The notes under the pieces were generated by a model. The model was not told the origin of the DNA, did not search any database, and worked only from the letters and a program-made list of their open reading frames with translations. A stretch of DNA of 64,000 nucleotides from the NCBI GenBank assembly GCA_963556145.1, contig OY744471.1, forward strand, positions 4,395,590 through 4,459,589. The letters run 5' to 3'. The stretch's first letter is position 1. Each line of letters opens with the position of its first letter. Source of the DNA: Hygrocybe punicea (taxonomy: Eukaryota; Basidiomycota; Agaricomycetes; Agaricales; Hygrophoraceae). A program made the translations under genes and the position numbers. Shown piece by piece: positions 51,855 to 62,567 of the stretch.

Positions 51855-52069
51855 CTTGTCCTGTCCCCCCCTCCACCATTCCTGTACAATATATGTATAC
51901 CCTTTGTTGTAAAATGTGATCTGTGACTTGCTGGTCAGGGAATTAGAATATGTGAAGAACAGTTTTCATATTGTAAATGTACAAAATACACAGGGTCACC
52001 ACACCTAGGCAAATGGCCCTTGATCAAAGCTTGATCACCGGCAGACTGTTTTTTCAAAAAACTCAACAA
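51855..52069. other. Intergenic, no gene seen
   Basis: AT-rich spacer between the dead transposase and the stop codon of the interrupted host gene. Confidence 0.35.
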
Positions 52070-52453
52070 CTACTCAATCACAACCCCAATTCGAACAGCA
52101 ATTTGTCGCCTCCTTTCTATAACAGTGGAATTAGCCAGCAAGGCAGGTATACCCAGCACATTTGTGGATGCAATACACTCTTGAACTGAGAAGGACTAGG
52201 TAACAAGCTCGGAACGGGATAGCAGAATGATCTCACCTGTGAATAGTACAAGTTCATCCTGGGTTCGAGGATTAGGCACTCCCATTAGCGGGTGAACACC
52301 ATTGGCAACTACAGTTGGGTTACGGAGGGGCCCTCGAGGTCCTGATTGGCTGTTGTAAAGGAGAATGGGAAGTTCATCTGACCATTGAAGCAGCAAGGCA
52401 ACATTATCATCAATTTGGTTGATCGTTGCGGTGAGGTTCGCCAATGAGGGCGG
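52070..52453 (-). pseudogene. Host gene, 3' part, cut off by Gypsy-2
   Basis: Minus strand. From the insertion point the frame reads PSLANLTATINQIDDN, LLLQWSDELPILLYNS and GVHPLMGVPNPRTQDE. A short intron (GTGAGATC... to CTCAG) then joins to VQECIASTNVLGIPALL and ends at TAG 52070-52072. The family looks conserved but I cannot name it. Confidence 0.65.
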
Positions 52454-53292
52454 TGATACGCAGTCTCTCCCTTTGGGCATGGAATCTCTCATATGGTCAA
52501 TTCTACTTTCCCTACGACTCTTTCGCAGTCCCGCGTACATGCGAAACATCAGCGCGCCGCCCGCGACTTGCGCGACTTACGCCGATCGATGCGCGCGTGA
52601 CCGCGACATCTTCGCTGTATCTTAACCGTGCGACCCGGTCTTAAAACACTGACACACGACTGTTAAACACGTCCTACACGTTCGGACACCGAGTCCGATA
52701 CCAGAAATGTAATTCATCCGGTTTATCTTCGTCTTTTCGCCGACTTTCATGTGATATTCGCCGTTATTTCAAATCCTTCGCTATTCCGTTCCCGTTTCGT
52801 CGCTTTCATGTGATATTTCGCTGCATTTCTATTTCACTCATCCACCCTTTCCCCCTATCCCTTTAGAATATAAAAAGTGCCCTGTAGTAGAAAATATGCG
52901 AAGAAGAACCCAGTTCTCCCCTCTCCACTAGTTTGCGGCTTAAAGTTTTAAAAGGATCTAGTCATTCTCACTCGAATCTGCGTCTCTCCTCATCGCGTAC
53001 TCTCCGCTATCATGACCTAAGTCGTAGCGCAGAACCTCCGTCTCGTCGCGTCATCACCGCGTATCGCGCTGTCATCTAGGACACCCAGCTAAGCCTTCCG
53101 ATCCTTGTTTATCACTGCGTTGCGACATCGCGTTATCTTGCGACTCTTCGCGTTTGTTTATTTTATCGCGCATATTATCGCGCACTATCGCGTTATTGTC
53201 GGGAGTGTCCCCAAGTCTCGTTCGCACCTTTGCAACATTTTTCATCATTTATTATCTCTTTATCCGGGGTTATAGATGTGGAAACCATATCA
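52454..53292 (+). repeat. Gypsy-2 5' LTR
   Basis: TGATACGC... to ...CCATATCA, 839 bp. The start is fixed by the target duplication and by comparison with 61318-62152. Differences cluster near the 3' end. Confidence 0.95.
52869..52877 (+). promoter_or_regulatory. Gypsy-2 LTR TATA box
   Basis: TATAAAAAG, 415 bp into the LTR. It is repeated at the same offset in the 3' LTR (61733-61741). Confidence 0.7.
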
Positions 53293-53297
53293 TTTTC

Positions 53298-53314
53298 TGG
53301 AGCCCACCGCGAGG
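53298..53314 (+). promoter_or_regulatory. Gypsy-2 primer binding site
   Basis: TGGAGCCCACCGCGAGG, 5 nt after the LTR. It is identical to that of Gypsy-1, so both use the same tRNA primer. Confidence 0.85.
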
Positions 53315-53356
53315 GGACTTAACATTTAAACCACTCCTTCGACTAATGCGTCTAGT

Positions 53357-55987
53357 TTGAGCACCATAGCTACCAACAGATATCGTACTCGTAGCTCAGT
53401 ACAGCGTCAAGCGCAACAACGTGCGACAACCTCTCGGAATATCCCTGACTTCGACAGCGATCTCGACGAACTCACCGAAAGTTCCTCCGATTCCGAACAC
53501 GATACCTCACATCGATTTTGTTCTCATTCACCTCGCACGCCTCTAGATTTTAACGATTCTCCACGCGATTACAATCCACAATCTCCCACACCAGCTAGTG
53601 GTTCCTTATCTCGACACACTTCCGACCCCTCTTCCGGTCCACTTTCTAACTTACCATCCACATCCACTCTCGATTCTTCTATTCCTGCTCTACCGAGCTC
53701 CACACCCTTGTCATCTACCTCATTGCGTCCACCCACACCACCACCCGCAGCTCAAACAATGGCGACTCCACCGCAAATGCCCACTCGCGGTCATAATACC
53801 GCTCCTAGCTTCTCACCGGAGCACCCACGCGAACTTCGCCAATACTTTGACGAGCTCGAGGCCCAATTCGATTCGTGCGCAGTAGCCGACGCTGTCGACA
53901 AAAAGAGATATGCTTTGCGCTATCTCGACATAGACACCGCCGAACTTTGGGAATCGCTCGACGAGTATGAACCGGCATCGACTTACGAAGAGTTCACAAA
54001 GGCTGTGTATAAGCTTTATCCTGGTTCGGAAGACGAGAGGAAATGGTCCGTATCAGATATGGAGAAACTCATCGAGAAACAACATCAGTCGGGAATCGCA
54101 AACATCATAGAGCTTGGCACTTATCATCGCGCATTCCTCACTATCACAAAGTTTCTCTGTAAAAAGAATCGCATCTCCGAAGCTGAGCAAAGTCGCGCGT
54201 ACATTCGCGGGTTCCAAAAGTCTCTCTGGACGCGGGTCATGCAGCGACTACAGCTAAAGCTACCTGATCACTTTCCCGATGACCCCTATCCGCTACATGA
54301 AATCCAAGCGGCAGCGCAGTTCGTTCTTCATGGTACCGGTCCCACGAACGCGCCTAAGGAAGGTAAACCAACGTCCACGACCTCTTCCGAGTCTTCTTCG
54401 ATCAAACGGGACGACGTCACACTCATCGTCGATACTGTGGTCCAAGCAGTAAATAAAATTATGGATCCGCACGCGTCTAAAAGCTCTGCACCATGCTCCC
54501 ATACCTCCCATACCGCTGCTCATGCGCCCCCTACGAGAACGACTCAGTCCAAGACAGCGGCGAATGGCAATTGCCACTTCTGCAACCTACCCGGTCACTT
54601 TAGGCCGAACTGCCCACATGTGATTGAATATATCAATGCTGGACGCATCCGAGAAAATATCGACAAGAAAATCGTTCTACCCTCTGGCACTTTCTGTCCG
54701 CGCCAATTACCCAGCAATTCTATGAAGGAGCGCATCGATGAATGGCATCGTCGCAATCCCGGTCAATTAGCTGCGACGCAACAAACCAGTACCAACAATG
54801 TCGGTCAAATGATGTATAGCGTATCTCCTGCAGTTCACGCTAGCGTCCTGGCGTCGGCGATGAGCTCCAACAACTTGCGCATTGAAGAACTGGAGCGCGA
54901 ACTATTCGCGCTTAAAAAGGTAAAATTTGACGGTGTAGAGATTTCTCGTCAGCGCAAACCTGCCCCGTCTACCACCAGTTTACCTCGTCCATGCGCTCAG
55001 CCCGCGCCTGATCAATCAACCGCACAACAAGCCCCTTTGCCTGCGACACCTGCTCCTACCGCAGAACCGCCCATCCATCCCTTCGCATCTGCACCGGAAA
55101 CCGCATACCGCCCGCCACACGAATGTAATTTTGCAGGTCCACCGTTAAAACAATCTAAGGATAAAGAACCCGCGTATCGCACTCAAGCCCCTATCCAGGA
55201 CTCTAAGATTATTAGTGAGGTTTACTCGCGCTCTATAGCGGCTCCCTGTGTCACGCTCACACCAATGGAATTGTTCTCAATTTCTCCGGACTGTCGTTCG
55301 AAACTTCGCAATGATATTACGCCCAAGCGAGTCCAACCTCCTGGCACATCGCCGGTAAAAGTTAACATCTTCGCCGACGACCCACTTCCTTTTGCGTCAT
55401 GCGAGAACACTTGCAAAAATACCTCCGCTGAACTGCAACCCATCATTGTTCCCGACCCGTATGAGACCTACCTCATGAGTCTCTCGCCGGGCGAAATTCC
55501 TGAAATCCTTACCGTCGCAAAAGAATCGCACGCTCTACGCGCTGTTAATTTACTCGTCGACGGACAAGAACAAGTCGGTAGCATCATTGACCCTGGTTCT
55601 CAGATTGTCGCAATGTCGGAAGACGTCTGCCATCAGTTTAGCCTTCCCTACGACCCGGCGATTCATCTCAATATGCAGTCGGCGAATGGTTCGATTGATC
55701 AGTCCCTGGGTCTCGCGCGGAATGTTCCTTGTAAAATTGGCGACATCACGCTTTTCCTTCAGATGCATGTCATCCGTGACCCCGCGTACCATATTCTCCT
55801 GGGACGACCGTTCGACGTACTAACGGAAAGCGTTGTCAAGAATTACCGCAACGAAGACCAGACGATTACGATACGCGATCCAAATTCGAACAGATCGGCG
55901 ACAATTCCAACGTACCCTCGAAGCGAAGCACAACAGCGCGGCGTACCCCTACACTCGTCCTCAGTTTTTATCAACAAGGGGAACTGA
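53357..55987 (+). CDS. gag: Gypsy-2 gag-protease
   Basis: 876 codons of open frame. The frame begins with TTG at the place where an ATG followed by Ser-Thr would be expected (Gypsy-1 starts Met-Ser-Thr). The next in-frame ATG is 53759, codon 135. Either a start codon was lost or a non-AUG start is used. A capsid-like helical region lies at about 150-330. The CCHC knuckle CHFCNLPGHFRPNC is at about 405-418. The protease has GSIIDPGSQIVAMS near 745, with DPG in place of the usual DT/SG, and the second motif ILLGRPFD. It ends in TGA; the pol frame is open upstream of this stop, so a -1 shift could join them. Confidence 0.88.
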   Translation: MSTIATNRYRTRSSVQRQAQQRATTSRNIPDFDSDLDELTESSSDSEHDTSHRFCSHSPRTPLDFNDSPRDYNPQSPTPASGSLSRHTSDPSSGPLSNLPSTSTLDSSIPALPSSTPLSSTSLRPPTPPPAAQTMATPPQMPTRGHNTAPSFSPEHPRELRQYFDELEAQFDSCAVADAVDKKRYALRYLDIDTAELWESLDEYEPASTYEEFTKAVYKLYPGSEDERKWSVSDMEKLIEKQHQSGIANIIELGTYHRAFLTITKFLCKKNRISEAEQSRAYIRGFQKSLWTRVMQRLQLKLPDHFPDDPYPLHEIQAAAQFVLHGTGPTNAPKEGKPTSTTSSESSSIKRDDVTLIVDTVVQAVNKIMDPHASKSSAPCSHTSHTAAHAPPTRTTQSKTAANGNCHFCNLPGHFRPNCPHVIEYINAGRIRENIDKKIVLPSGTFCPRQLPSNSMKERIDEWHRRNPGQLAATQQTSTNNVGQMMYSVSPAVHASVLASAMSSNNLRIEELERELFALKKVKFDGVEISRQRKPAPSTTSLPRPCAQPAPDQSTAQQAPLPATPAPTAEPPIHPFASAPETAYRPPHECNFAGPPLKQSKDKEPAYRTQAPIQDSKIISEVYSRSIAAPCVTLTPMELFSISPDCRSKLRNDITPKRVQPPGTSPVKVNIFADDPLPFASCENTCKNTSAELQPIIVPDPYETYLMSLSPGEIPEILTVAKESHALRAVNLLVDGQEQVGSIIDPGSQIVAMSEDVCHQFSLPYDPAIHLNMQSANGSIDQSLGLARNVPCKIGDITLFLQMHVIRDPAYHILLGRPFDVLTESVVKNYRNEDQTITIRDPNSNRSATIPTYPRSEAQQRGVPLHSSSVFINKGN

Positions 55988-56022
55988 GCGCACTAGATGA
56001 TGGAGACATCGCGCTAGTAATA

Positions 56023-59000
56023 ATGCACGACGAACATACCAACGCTACGTACATTGAATCTTATACCCATTTAGCGGACTTGTTGTCTTCGTCTACAGTT
56101 CCCCGCGTCTATCTTTCCGCCTGCGATTTTCCTAATGGTTCCCCGTCTACTCCAGTATGCTCAACCTCTGTTTCTCCTTCGTCGACAGATCCCTTGTCAT
56201 CCTTTTCCTATTCAGCTTCATCCGCGTTTCCTTCTACACTATCAGATGATTTCGCTAGCGTTTTCGCCGCCCAAAAGAAAGTCTACAAGCCCGTCGCTCG
56301 CAAGGTCAAACCTGTCATCACTGAACTCCCCGACAAATTCCGTATAAAATGCAAAATCACTGGCGATCCGCTTGCCGAACTTCCTGACCTCGATCCGAAT
56401 CCTCCACCTTTCGTCCCCACAGACCGCTACACGCAGGAACGTCGCGATGCGTTCAACAAAGTTTACGAAGGCGACTTCCTCTGGCCGGCTGAGCGCACAC
56501 TAATGCACGACTTTATACGCAAACAAGAGAAAGGTTTCGCGTGGACTGACAACGAGCGCGGAAGATTTCGCACTGATTTCTTTCCACCCGTCGAGTTTCC
56601 CGTATTACCGCACACTCCCTGGGTCCAGCGCAACATTCCTATTCCTCCTGGTATTTATGAGGAAGTATGCAATATTATTCGCCGTAAAATCGAAGCCGAA
56701 GTCTACGAACCCTCGAACTCCTCCTATCGCTCGCGTTGGTTTACGGTTCTGAGGAAAGGCGGTAAAACGCTTCGCATCGTTCACAGTCGCGAGCCTCTTA
56801 ATGCAGTGACCATCGCGCATTCTGGTGTACCTCCTATCCCCGAACACATGGCCAAACAGTTTGCTGGCCGATCCTGTGGCGCCTGCTTTGATTTATACGT
56901 CGGATACGACGAGCGACCTATCGCCGAGTCCTCGCGCGACTATACCACCTTCCAAACACCTTTTGGAGCGTTGCGACTTGTTACTCTACCTATGGGATGG
57001 ACAAATTCAGTCCCGATATTCCATGACGACGTTACTTTCATCCTGCAACCCGAGATCCCGCAGTGGACGATACCTTACATCAACGATGTCCCAGTCAAAG
57101 GCCCTAAATCGTCCTATCTCCTACACGACGGCACTTACGAAACTATCGCCGCAAACCCGGGGATTCACCGCTTCGTCTGGGAACATTTCACTACACTTAA
57201 TCGCATTGTCCAACGCATGAAATACTGTGGGGGAACCTTTTCCGCCTTCAAGTCTACACTCTGCGCTCCTGAAATCACAGTAGTAGGCCATCGCTGCACA
57301 ACAAACGGCCGTTTACCCGACGAAGAGAAACTAGCCACGATTCGTAACTGGGGCCCTTGCCACAACCTGTCCGACGTCCGCTCGTTCCTTGGTACAGTAG
57401 GCGTTCTTCGAATCTTTATCCGCAACTTCGCGCAACGTGCGCATCATCTTGTTAAACTCACGCGCAAAGACGCACCCTTCGAATTTGGTCCCGACCAGAT
57501 CGCTGCTCAGGCAGACCTGAAACAAGCCATTCTCGATTCACCTGCACTTCGTCCGATCAACTACACTTCAAATTCGCCGGTCATTCTTGCTGTCGACACA
57601 TCCTACATCGCTGTTGGATACATCCTCTGTCAATGTGATCCCGACAACCCTTCTCGCCGTTTCTACAACCGCTTTGGTTCTATCACACTAAATGATCGCG
57701 AATCGCGCTTCTCTCAACCTGAACTAGAAATCTTCGGTCTTTATCGCGCGCTCTGCGACCTGCGGCTGTACTTAATCGGTGTTCGTAATCTCGTCGTCGA
57801 GGTAGACGCGCGCTACATCACAGGCATGCTACGCAACCCAGACATCGCGCCAAGTGCTAGCGTTAACCGCTGGATCGCCACGATTCTCACTTTCCACTGC
57901 ACTATAGTCCACGTCCCGGGTACGCACCACGGCCTGGATGGTCTTTCAAGGCGTGTACAACAACCTCTGGATTCTCCGCCAGAAAAGGACAGCGTAGAAG
58001 AAACTGAAGACTGGATCGACCGCCTCTATGGTTTCGCGCATATGATCAATACTCCTCATCCGTCCCTGCGTTCGTTGCGATCTTGTTCCGCTTTCGCCGC
58101 GCTCGTGACTGGGGACAGTCACCATTTCAGTGAGGAGGAAGGATCCAATCCTACGCTTACCTACGACGACGTACCGCGCACTGACGCTGCTCGCAGAGAA
58201 GACGATCGCATAACCCTAGTAAAGAAATGGCTCAGCGACTTAGATCGCCCGATCGGCCTCGCCGATTCCGACTACGCGACCTTCATCCGATACTGTACAG
58301 ACTTTTTCCTCGATGGAACTAGACTATGGCGCAAAGACCAGAATGGCGTGCACCAGTTAGTCATATCGCGCGATCACCGAACATCAATTATGCGACAAGC
58401 CCACGACGAAGTAGGACACAAAGGATTTTACGCAACTCGCGCTATGATTGCAGAACGCTTCTGGTGGCCACACATGCAAGCCGATATTCACTGGTTCATT
58501 CGCACATGCCATCTTTGCCAGCTTTGCCAATCCCGTCAGGTTCTCATTCCCCCTGTCGTCGCAACGCCTGCCCCACTTTTTGCCAAAATATTCATCGACA
58601 CGATGCACTTACCGACATCTAGTGGATACAAATATATAATCCAAGGATGCTGTTCGCTTACTCAGTACCCCAAATTCAGAATGCTTCGCAACGAAAACGC
58701 TCGTGCAATCGGAGATTGGATATTCGAAGATATTCTCTGTCGATGGGGTTCTCTCCGCCAAATCGTTACAGACAACGGACCCGCGCTCATCAAATCTCTC
58801 ACTTATCTTTCGAAGCAATACCGCGTTAACCACATTCGCATCTCCGGCTACAATTCCCACGCAAACGGTCTCGTGTAACGACCGCACTACGACGTTCGAC
58901 AATCTCTCTTCAAAGCTGCGGACGGTGACCAGTTTAGATGGGCCAATGTGACGTACTCGGTATTTTGGGCCGAACGTATCACTATCCGACGACGAATGGG

Positions 59001-59574
59001 CTGCTCACCTTACTTTGCAGTGACTGGCGCTCATCCCCTATTACCACTCGACATCGTAGAAGCAACATACCTTCAACCCCCGCCGGATTCAGTCCTATCC
59101 TCTACAGACCTGATTGCGCGACGCGCGATCGCACTCCAAAAACGTAGCGACGATATTAATCGCATATACTCGCAAGTTTACGACGCTCGCCGGAAAGCGG
59201 CACAACGTTTCGAAAGGCAACACGCGAAGACGATTCGCAACTTCGATTTCAAAAGCGGTGACTTAGTACTCATTCGCAACACACAGATAGAGAAAGCGCT
59301 AAACCAGAAAATGCGCCCACGGTATCTTGGTCCCCTCATTGTTATTTCGCGCAACTTTGGCGGCGCTTACATTCTCTGCGAACTTGATGGATCTGTCTTT
59401 CACCGACTGATCGCAGCGTTTCGAGTAGTCCCCTATTTTGCTCGCAGTTCAATCTCACTCCCGCCGCGCTTCCTCGATATTCCCGCGCAACGACTAAACG
59501 AACTCGAAAACACTTCCGACGACGATCAACCTCCTGAAGCACAGGAACCCGGTTCTGATGTCGACGACGATTGA
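56023..59574 (+). pseudogene. pol: Gypsy-2 pol with inactivating changes
   Basis: One frame carries RT, RNase H and integrase, interrupted by TAA at 58876-58878. RT: YEPSNSSYRSRWF near 227, FDLYVGYDER, and the catalytic box YINDVP near 352 where Gypsy-1 has FIDDLP, so the first Asp of the pair is Asn. RNase H: AVDTSYIAVG near 523. Integrase: zinc finger at about 794-835 (HDEVGHKG, CHLCQLC), Asp in IFIDTMH near 857, Asp in VTDNGPAL near 916. The TAA stands at codon 952, exactly where the catalytic Glu should be (NGLV, stop, RPH). The same frame then continues to 59574 with the C-terminal module (RYLGPLIVI). Confidence 0.9.
58105..58144 (+). promoter_or_regulatory. Internal copy of the Gypsy-2 polypurine tract
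   Basis: The 40-nt stretch repeats, with about six differences, the sequence before the 3' LTR (61279-61318). Both have GGACAGTCA, then ATTTCAGTGAGGAGGAA. It lies between the RNase H and integrase regions. Central polypurine tracts are known from lentiviruses and yeast Ty1, where they give a second plus-strand start. Confidence 0.65.
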
Positions 59575-59896
59575 CTGAATTTCTTTGCTTCTCTCATTTT
59601 TACACTTATCGCTTATACCTTGTTTTTTCTTTTATTGTAGCACGAGATTCAAGTCGCGATAAAAGCGAGACTTTTGTCGCGCAAGACTTCGTCTTTGTGG
59701 GGTTTTATGGCGATGATGATCTACTGAGCCTTTCCCCTAGATAAGTTTATATTTGTTTCTTCCGCTTCTTCTGCTTCCTGTGACTTTTTTCGATTCGAGA
59801 GCAGACAAATTATTTTAATACATATATGAAAACAGCTAAAAAGGTTTTACATATATAACACAGATGGCGCGCGCGCGTTTTCGCACCTTCTCCCAT

Positions 59897-61173
59897 TTAC
59901 TCCTCATATTCGCCGTACTCCTCCTCCTTGTCCTCCAGCTGCGCCAGCTCCCGCCTCATTTCGGTTTGCGCTCTCACCCACACCGCGACCCGTTCTTCGA
60001 TCACCGCGATCTCTTCCCGTAACACGCGTTTCCGCGCTTCCACGTCCATGACCCGCACACTTCGTGGCGGATGGGTACCAATATAGGCTATGATGGTCAG
60101 TCAGCGCGTTCGATACCCTATCGTTTTAGCGACTTACCTCGGGGGGGCGGCTGGTTTCTCTCCCTCTCTTTCCCCTTATCCACCCGCGCCTTTCCCTTGT
60201 CCACACGACCTTTGCTGGAAACCGGCTTCCTCGGCGTGCCCCGCCCGCGTTTCCTCTGCCCCATCCGGTTCACCCCGTTCCAAAAGCATCCTTGCTTCGC
60301 GTCGCGGCACCTCCTGCACCGCGGGTCCTGCTCGTCGAACTCGCAAACAACGTCGGCCGCCCTCGCTGCGTGGCAACGATCGCACTACGAAGTTTTCATG
60401 AGTACAGACGAATGGTAAAGTTTGACTAGTTACTTACCTTGCCTTGGACATCGCGAAGGTCCTTCCCGGGACTGACGCTCCTGCGCTTTTTCGACGGCCC
60501 CCCCTGCCCTTCGTATTCCGTTTCGAATCCTATCTCCTCTTCCCCCTGCGAGCCCGCTTCCGTCTCGCTACCCCCGTCCCCCTTGTTCGACCCCGTCATC
60601 AACCTCGCCATTTCGTCCCGTGTGATCTCTTTGCGCAGGAACCACGCATATAGGATCTTGGCGTGTTCCTTTTGCTCCGCAGCTCTGTCCGCAGCCTCCT
60701 TCACCAACCTGGTCCGCTCGATCTCGGCCTCGCGAATCTTCTTCTGCTCGGCTTCGTGCGCCTCGCGCGCTTTTTGCTCCGCCTCGGCTTGCTCCTTTGC
60801 CTTCCTCGCGTCTTCTCGAGCTTTCTTCGCCTTGGCATGCAACCTCGGGAGCAAAATCTCCCCGCCCCATTGCAACGCCTGCTCATCCTCGATGAAATCC
60901 AACGCCGCGACGGCGTCCCTCCGCATCTCCTCGACTTCCTCGCTACTCTCTATCGGCCTGGTTGTTCGTTCAAACTCGAGATAATTGTACTGTTGATCAA
61001 AGGTAGTCAGTGAAAAGGTTAGCGCAGTTGCGATGACTTACCAGGAGTTCTTCGAAATCCTGTCCCCATGCGATCCACTCTTCTCCGGCGGCGCCCTCCG
61101 CTGGTTTCGCGTCTGTGTGCGTCTTGAGGGCCTCGAAGGCAGCGGCGACGAATTCGGCCATCGGGTGTGTCAT
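59897..61173 (-). CDS. Antisense four-exon gene in Gypsy-2: coiled coil plus six-Cys cluster
   Basis: Exons on the minus strand: 61042-61173, 60438-60989, 60138-60384, 59897-60087; introns of 52, 53 and 50 nt with GTAAGT donors keep phase, giving 373 residues. It begins MTHPMAEFVAAAF. Exon 2 encodes a long charged coiled coil (KAKKAREDARKAKEQ) and a basic patch (PSKKRRSVSPGK). Exon 3 starts with a cluster spaced C-x2-C-x9-C-x8-C-x2-C-x6-C, like a Zn(II)2Cys6 DNA-binding cluster with a longer first loop. Exon 4 is a second charged helix ending EYEE. Similar stand-alone hypothetical proteins exist in mushrooms, from memory. It lies between integrase and the 3' LTR, opposite to the element transcript, so it needs its own promoter in or near the 3' LTR side. 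Confidence 0.75.
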
Positions 61174-61303
61174 CGTACGGATTGATGGTGAAGTTCGAAG
61201 ACGAAGGTTAGCAAACATCGACGCGTCGCTTCTGTTTATAAGTCAGACTCGCATGTGACTTTTCCACAGCCCACGCGATTGACTGAGGACAGTCAAGATT
61301 TCA

Positions 61304-61317
61304 GTGAGGAGGAAAAA
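61304..61317 (+). promoter_or_regulatory. Gypsy-2 3' polypurine tract
   Basis: GTGAGGAGGAAAAA directly precedes the 3' LTR (TGATACGC). It primes plus-strand synthesis in LTR elements. Confidence 0.85.
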
Positions 61318-62152
61318 TGATACGCAGTCTCTCCCTTTGGGCACGGAATCTCTCATATGGTCAATTCTACTTTCCCTACGACTCTTTCGCAGTCCCGCGT
61401 ACATGCGAAACATCAGCGCGCCGCCCGCGACTTGCGCGACTTACGCCGATCGATGCGCGCGTGACCGCGACATCTTCGCTGTATCTTAACCGTGCGACCC
61501 GGTCTTAAAACACTGACACACGACTGTTAAACACGTCCTACACGTTCGGACACCGAGTCCGATACCAGAAATGTAATTCATCCGGTTTATCTTCGTCTTT
61601 TCGCCGACTTTCATGTGATATTCGCCGTTATTTCAAATCCTTCGCTATTCCGTTCCCGTTTCGTCGCTTTCATGTGATATTTCGCTGCATTTCTATTTCA
61701 CTCATCCACCCTTTCCCCCTATCCCTTTAGAATATAAAAAGTGCCCTGTAGTAGAAAATATGCGAAGAAGAACCCAGTTCTCCCCTCTCCACTAGTTTGC
61801 GGCTTAAAGTTTTAAAAGGATCTAGTCATTCTCACTCGAATCTGCGTCTCTCCTCATCGCGTACTCTCCGCTATCATGACCTAAGTCGTAGCGCAGAACC
61901 TCCGTCTCGTCGCGTCATCACCGCGTATCGCGCTGTCATCTAGGACACCCAGCTAAGCCTTCCGATCCTTGTTTATCACTGCGTTGCGACATCGCGTTAT
62001 CTTGCGACTCTTCGCGTTTGTTTATTTTATCGCGCATATTATCGCGCACTATCGCGTTATTGTCGGGAGTGTCCCCAAGTCTCGTTCGCACCTTTGCAAC
62101 ATTTTTCATCATTTATTACCTCTTTATCCGCATAGACGTGGAAACCGTATCA
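61318..62152 (+). repeat. Gypsy-2 3' LTR
   Basis: 835 bp, the same sequence as 52454-53292 except a few substitutions and a 4-bp gap near the end. Confidence 0.95.
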
Positions 62153-62156
62153 GCGG

Positions 62157-62433
62157 AGCGGCATTTCCCCCTAAATTATGGGAGAAAGTAACTGAATTCT
62201 TGTAGAGTTCAGCGGATCCAATTTCTGTGTCAGTGGCATGGAGGGGATGTCCTGCCACTATCATGAACAATCAGTAGAGTTCTCACAGCAAAAATCTTCT
62301 TATACTGACTTTTGGAGTGTGAGAGCTTTTCCACATAGTCCTTCACATTTGTGATATCCGCAAGGGTGGGTGGATTAGCAGTGAGGGGCAGAGGGATCAC
62401 TCCCGCAGCATTGGGGGGTGGGACAAGAGCCAT
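62157..62433 (-). pseudogene. Host gene, 5' part, cut off by Gypsy-2
   Basis: Minus strand, ATG 62433 (MALVPPPNAAGVIPLP), then NPPTLADITNVKDYVEKL and YKKIFA. Just before the insertion the frame reads SVTFSHNLGGNAAP and continues in the 3' part at 52449 without a shift once a single GCGG is kept. Between these two stretches the frame changes, either through a short intron starting GTGAGA or a one-base frameshift near 62230. Confidence 0.6.
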
Positions 62434-62567
62434 GGTTTGCGTGAGCTGTGTGGTTGCATGAGTAATTGTTGATGTACGAAATAAAATTTTACGTTGTTCC
62501 TGGCACAAGAGCACTGAAGATTCGACCTTGAGAAGCCAGAGTCTGTCTGATCTTTTAGTGTTTACAA

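Larger units (their letters stand above)
52454..62152 (+). mobile_element. Gypsy-2: complete young Ty3/gypsy retrotransposon
   Basis: 9699 bp. LTRs of 839 and 835 bp differ by a few substitutions and a 4-bp indel. The target duplication is GCGG (52450-52453 and 62153-62156). Inside are a primer binding site, gag-protease, RT-RNaseH-integrase, an antisense spliced gene and a polypurine tract. Its GC- and CpG-rich composition contrasts with CpG-poor Gypsy-1. The copy carries damage in RT and integrase, so it probably cannot move alone. Confidence 0.95.
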
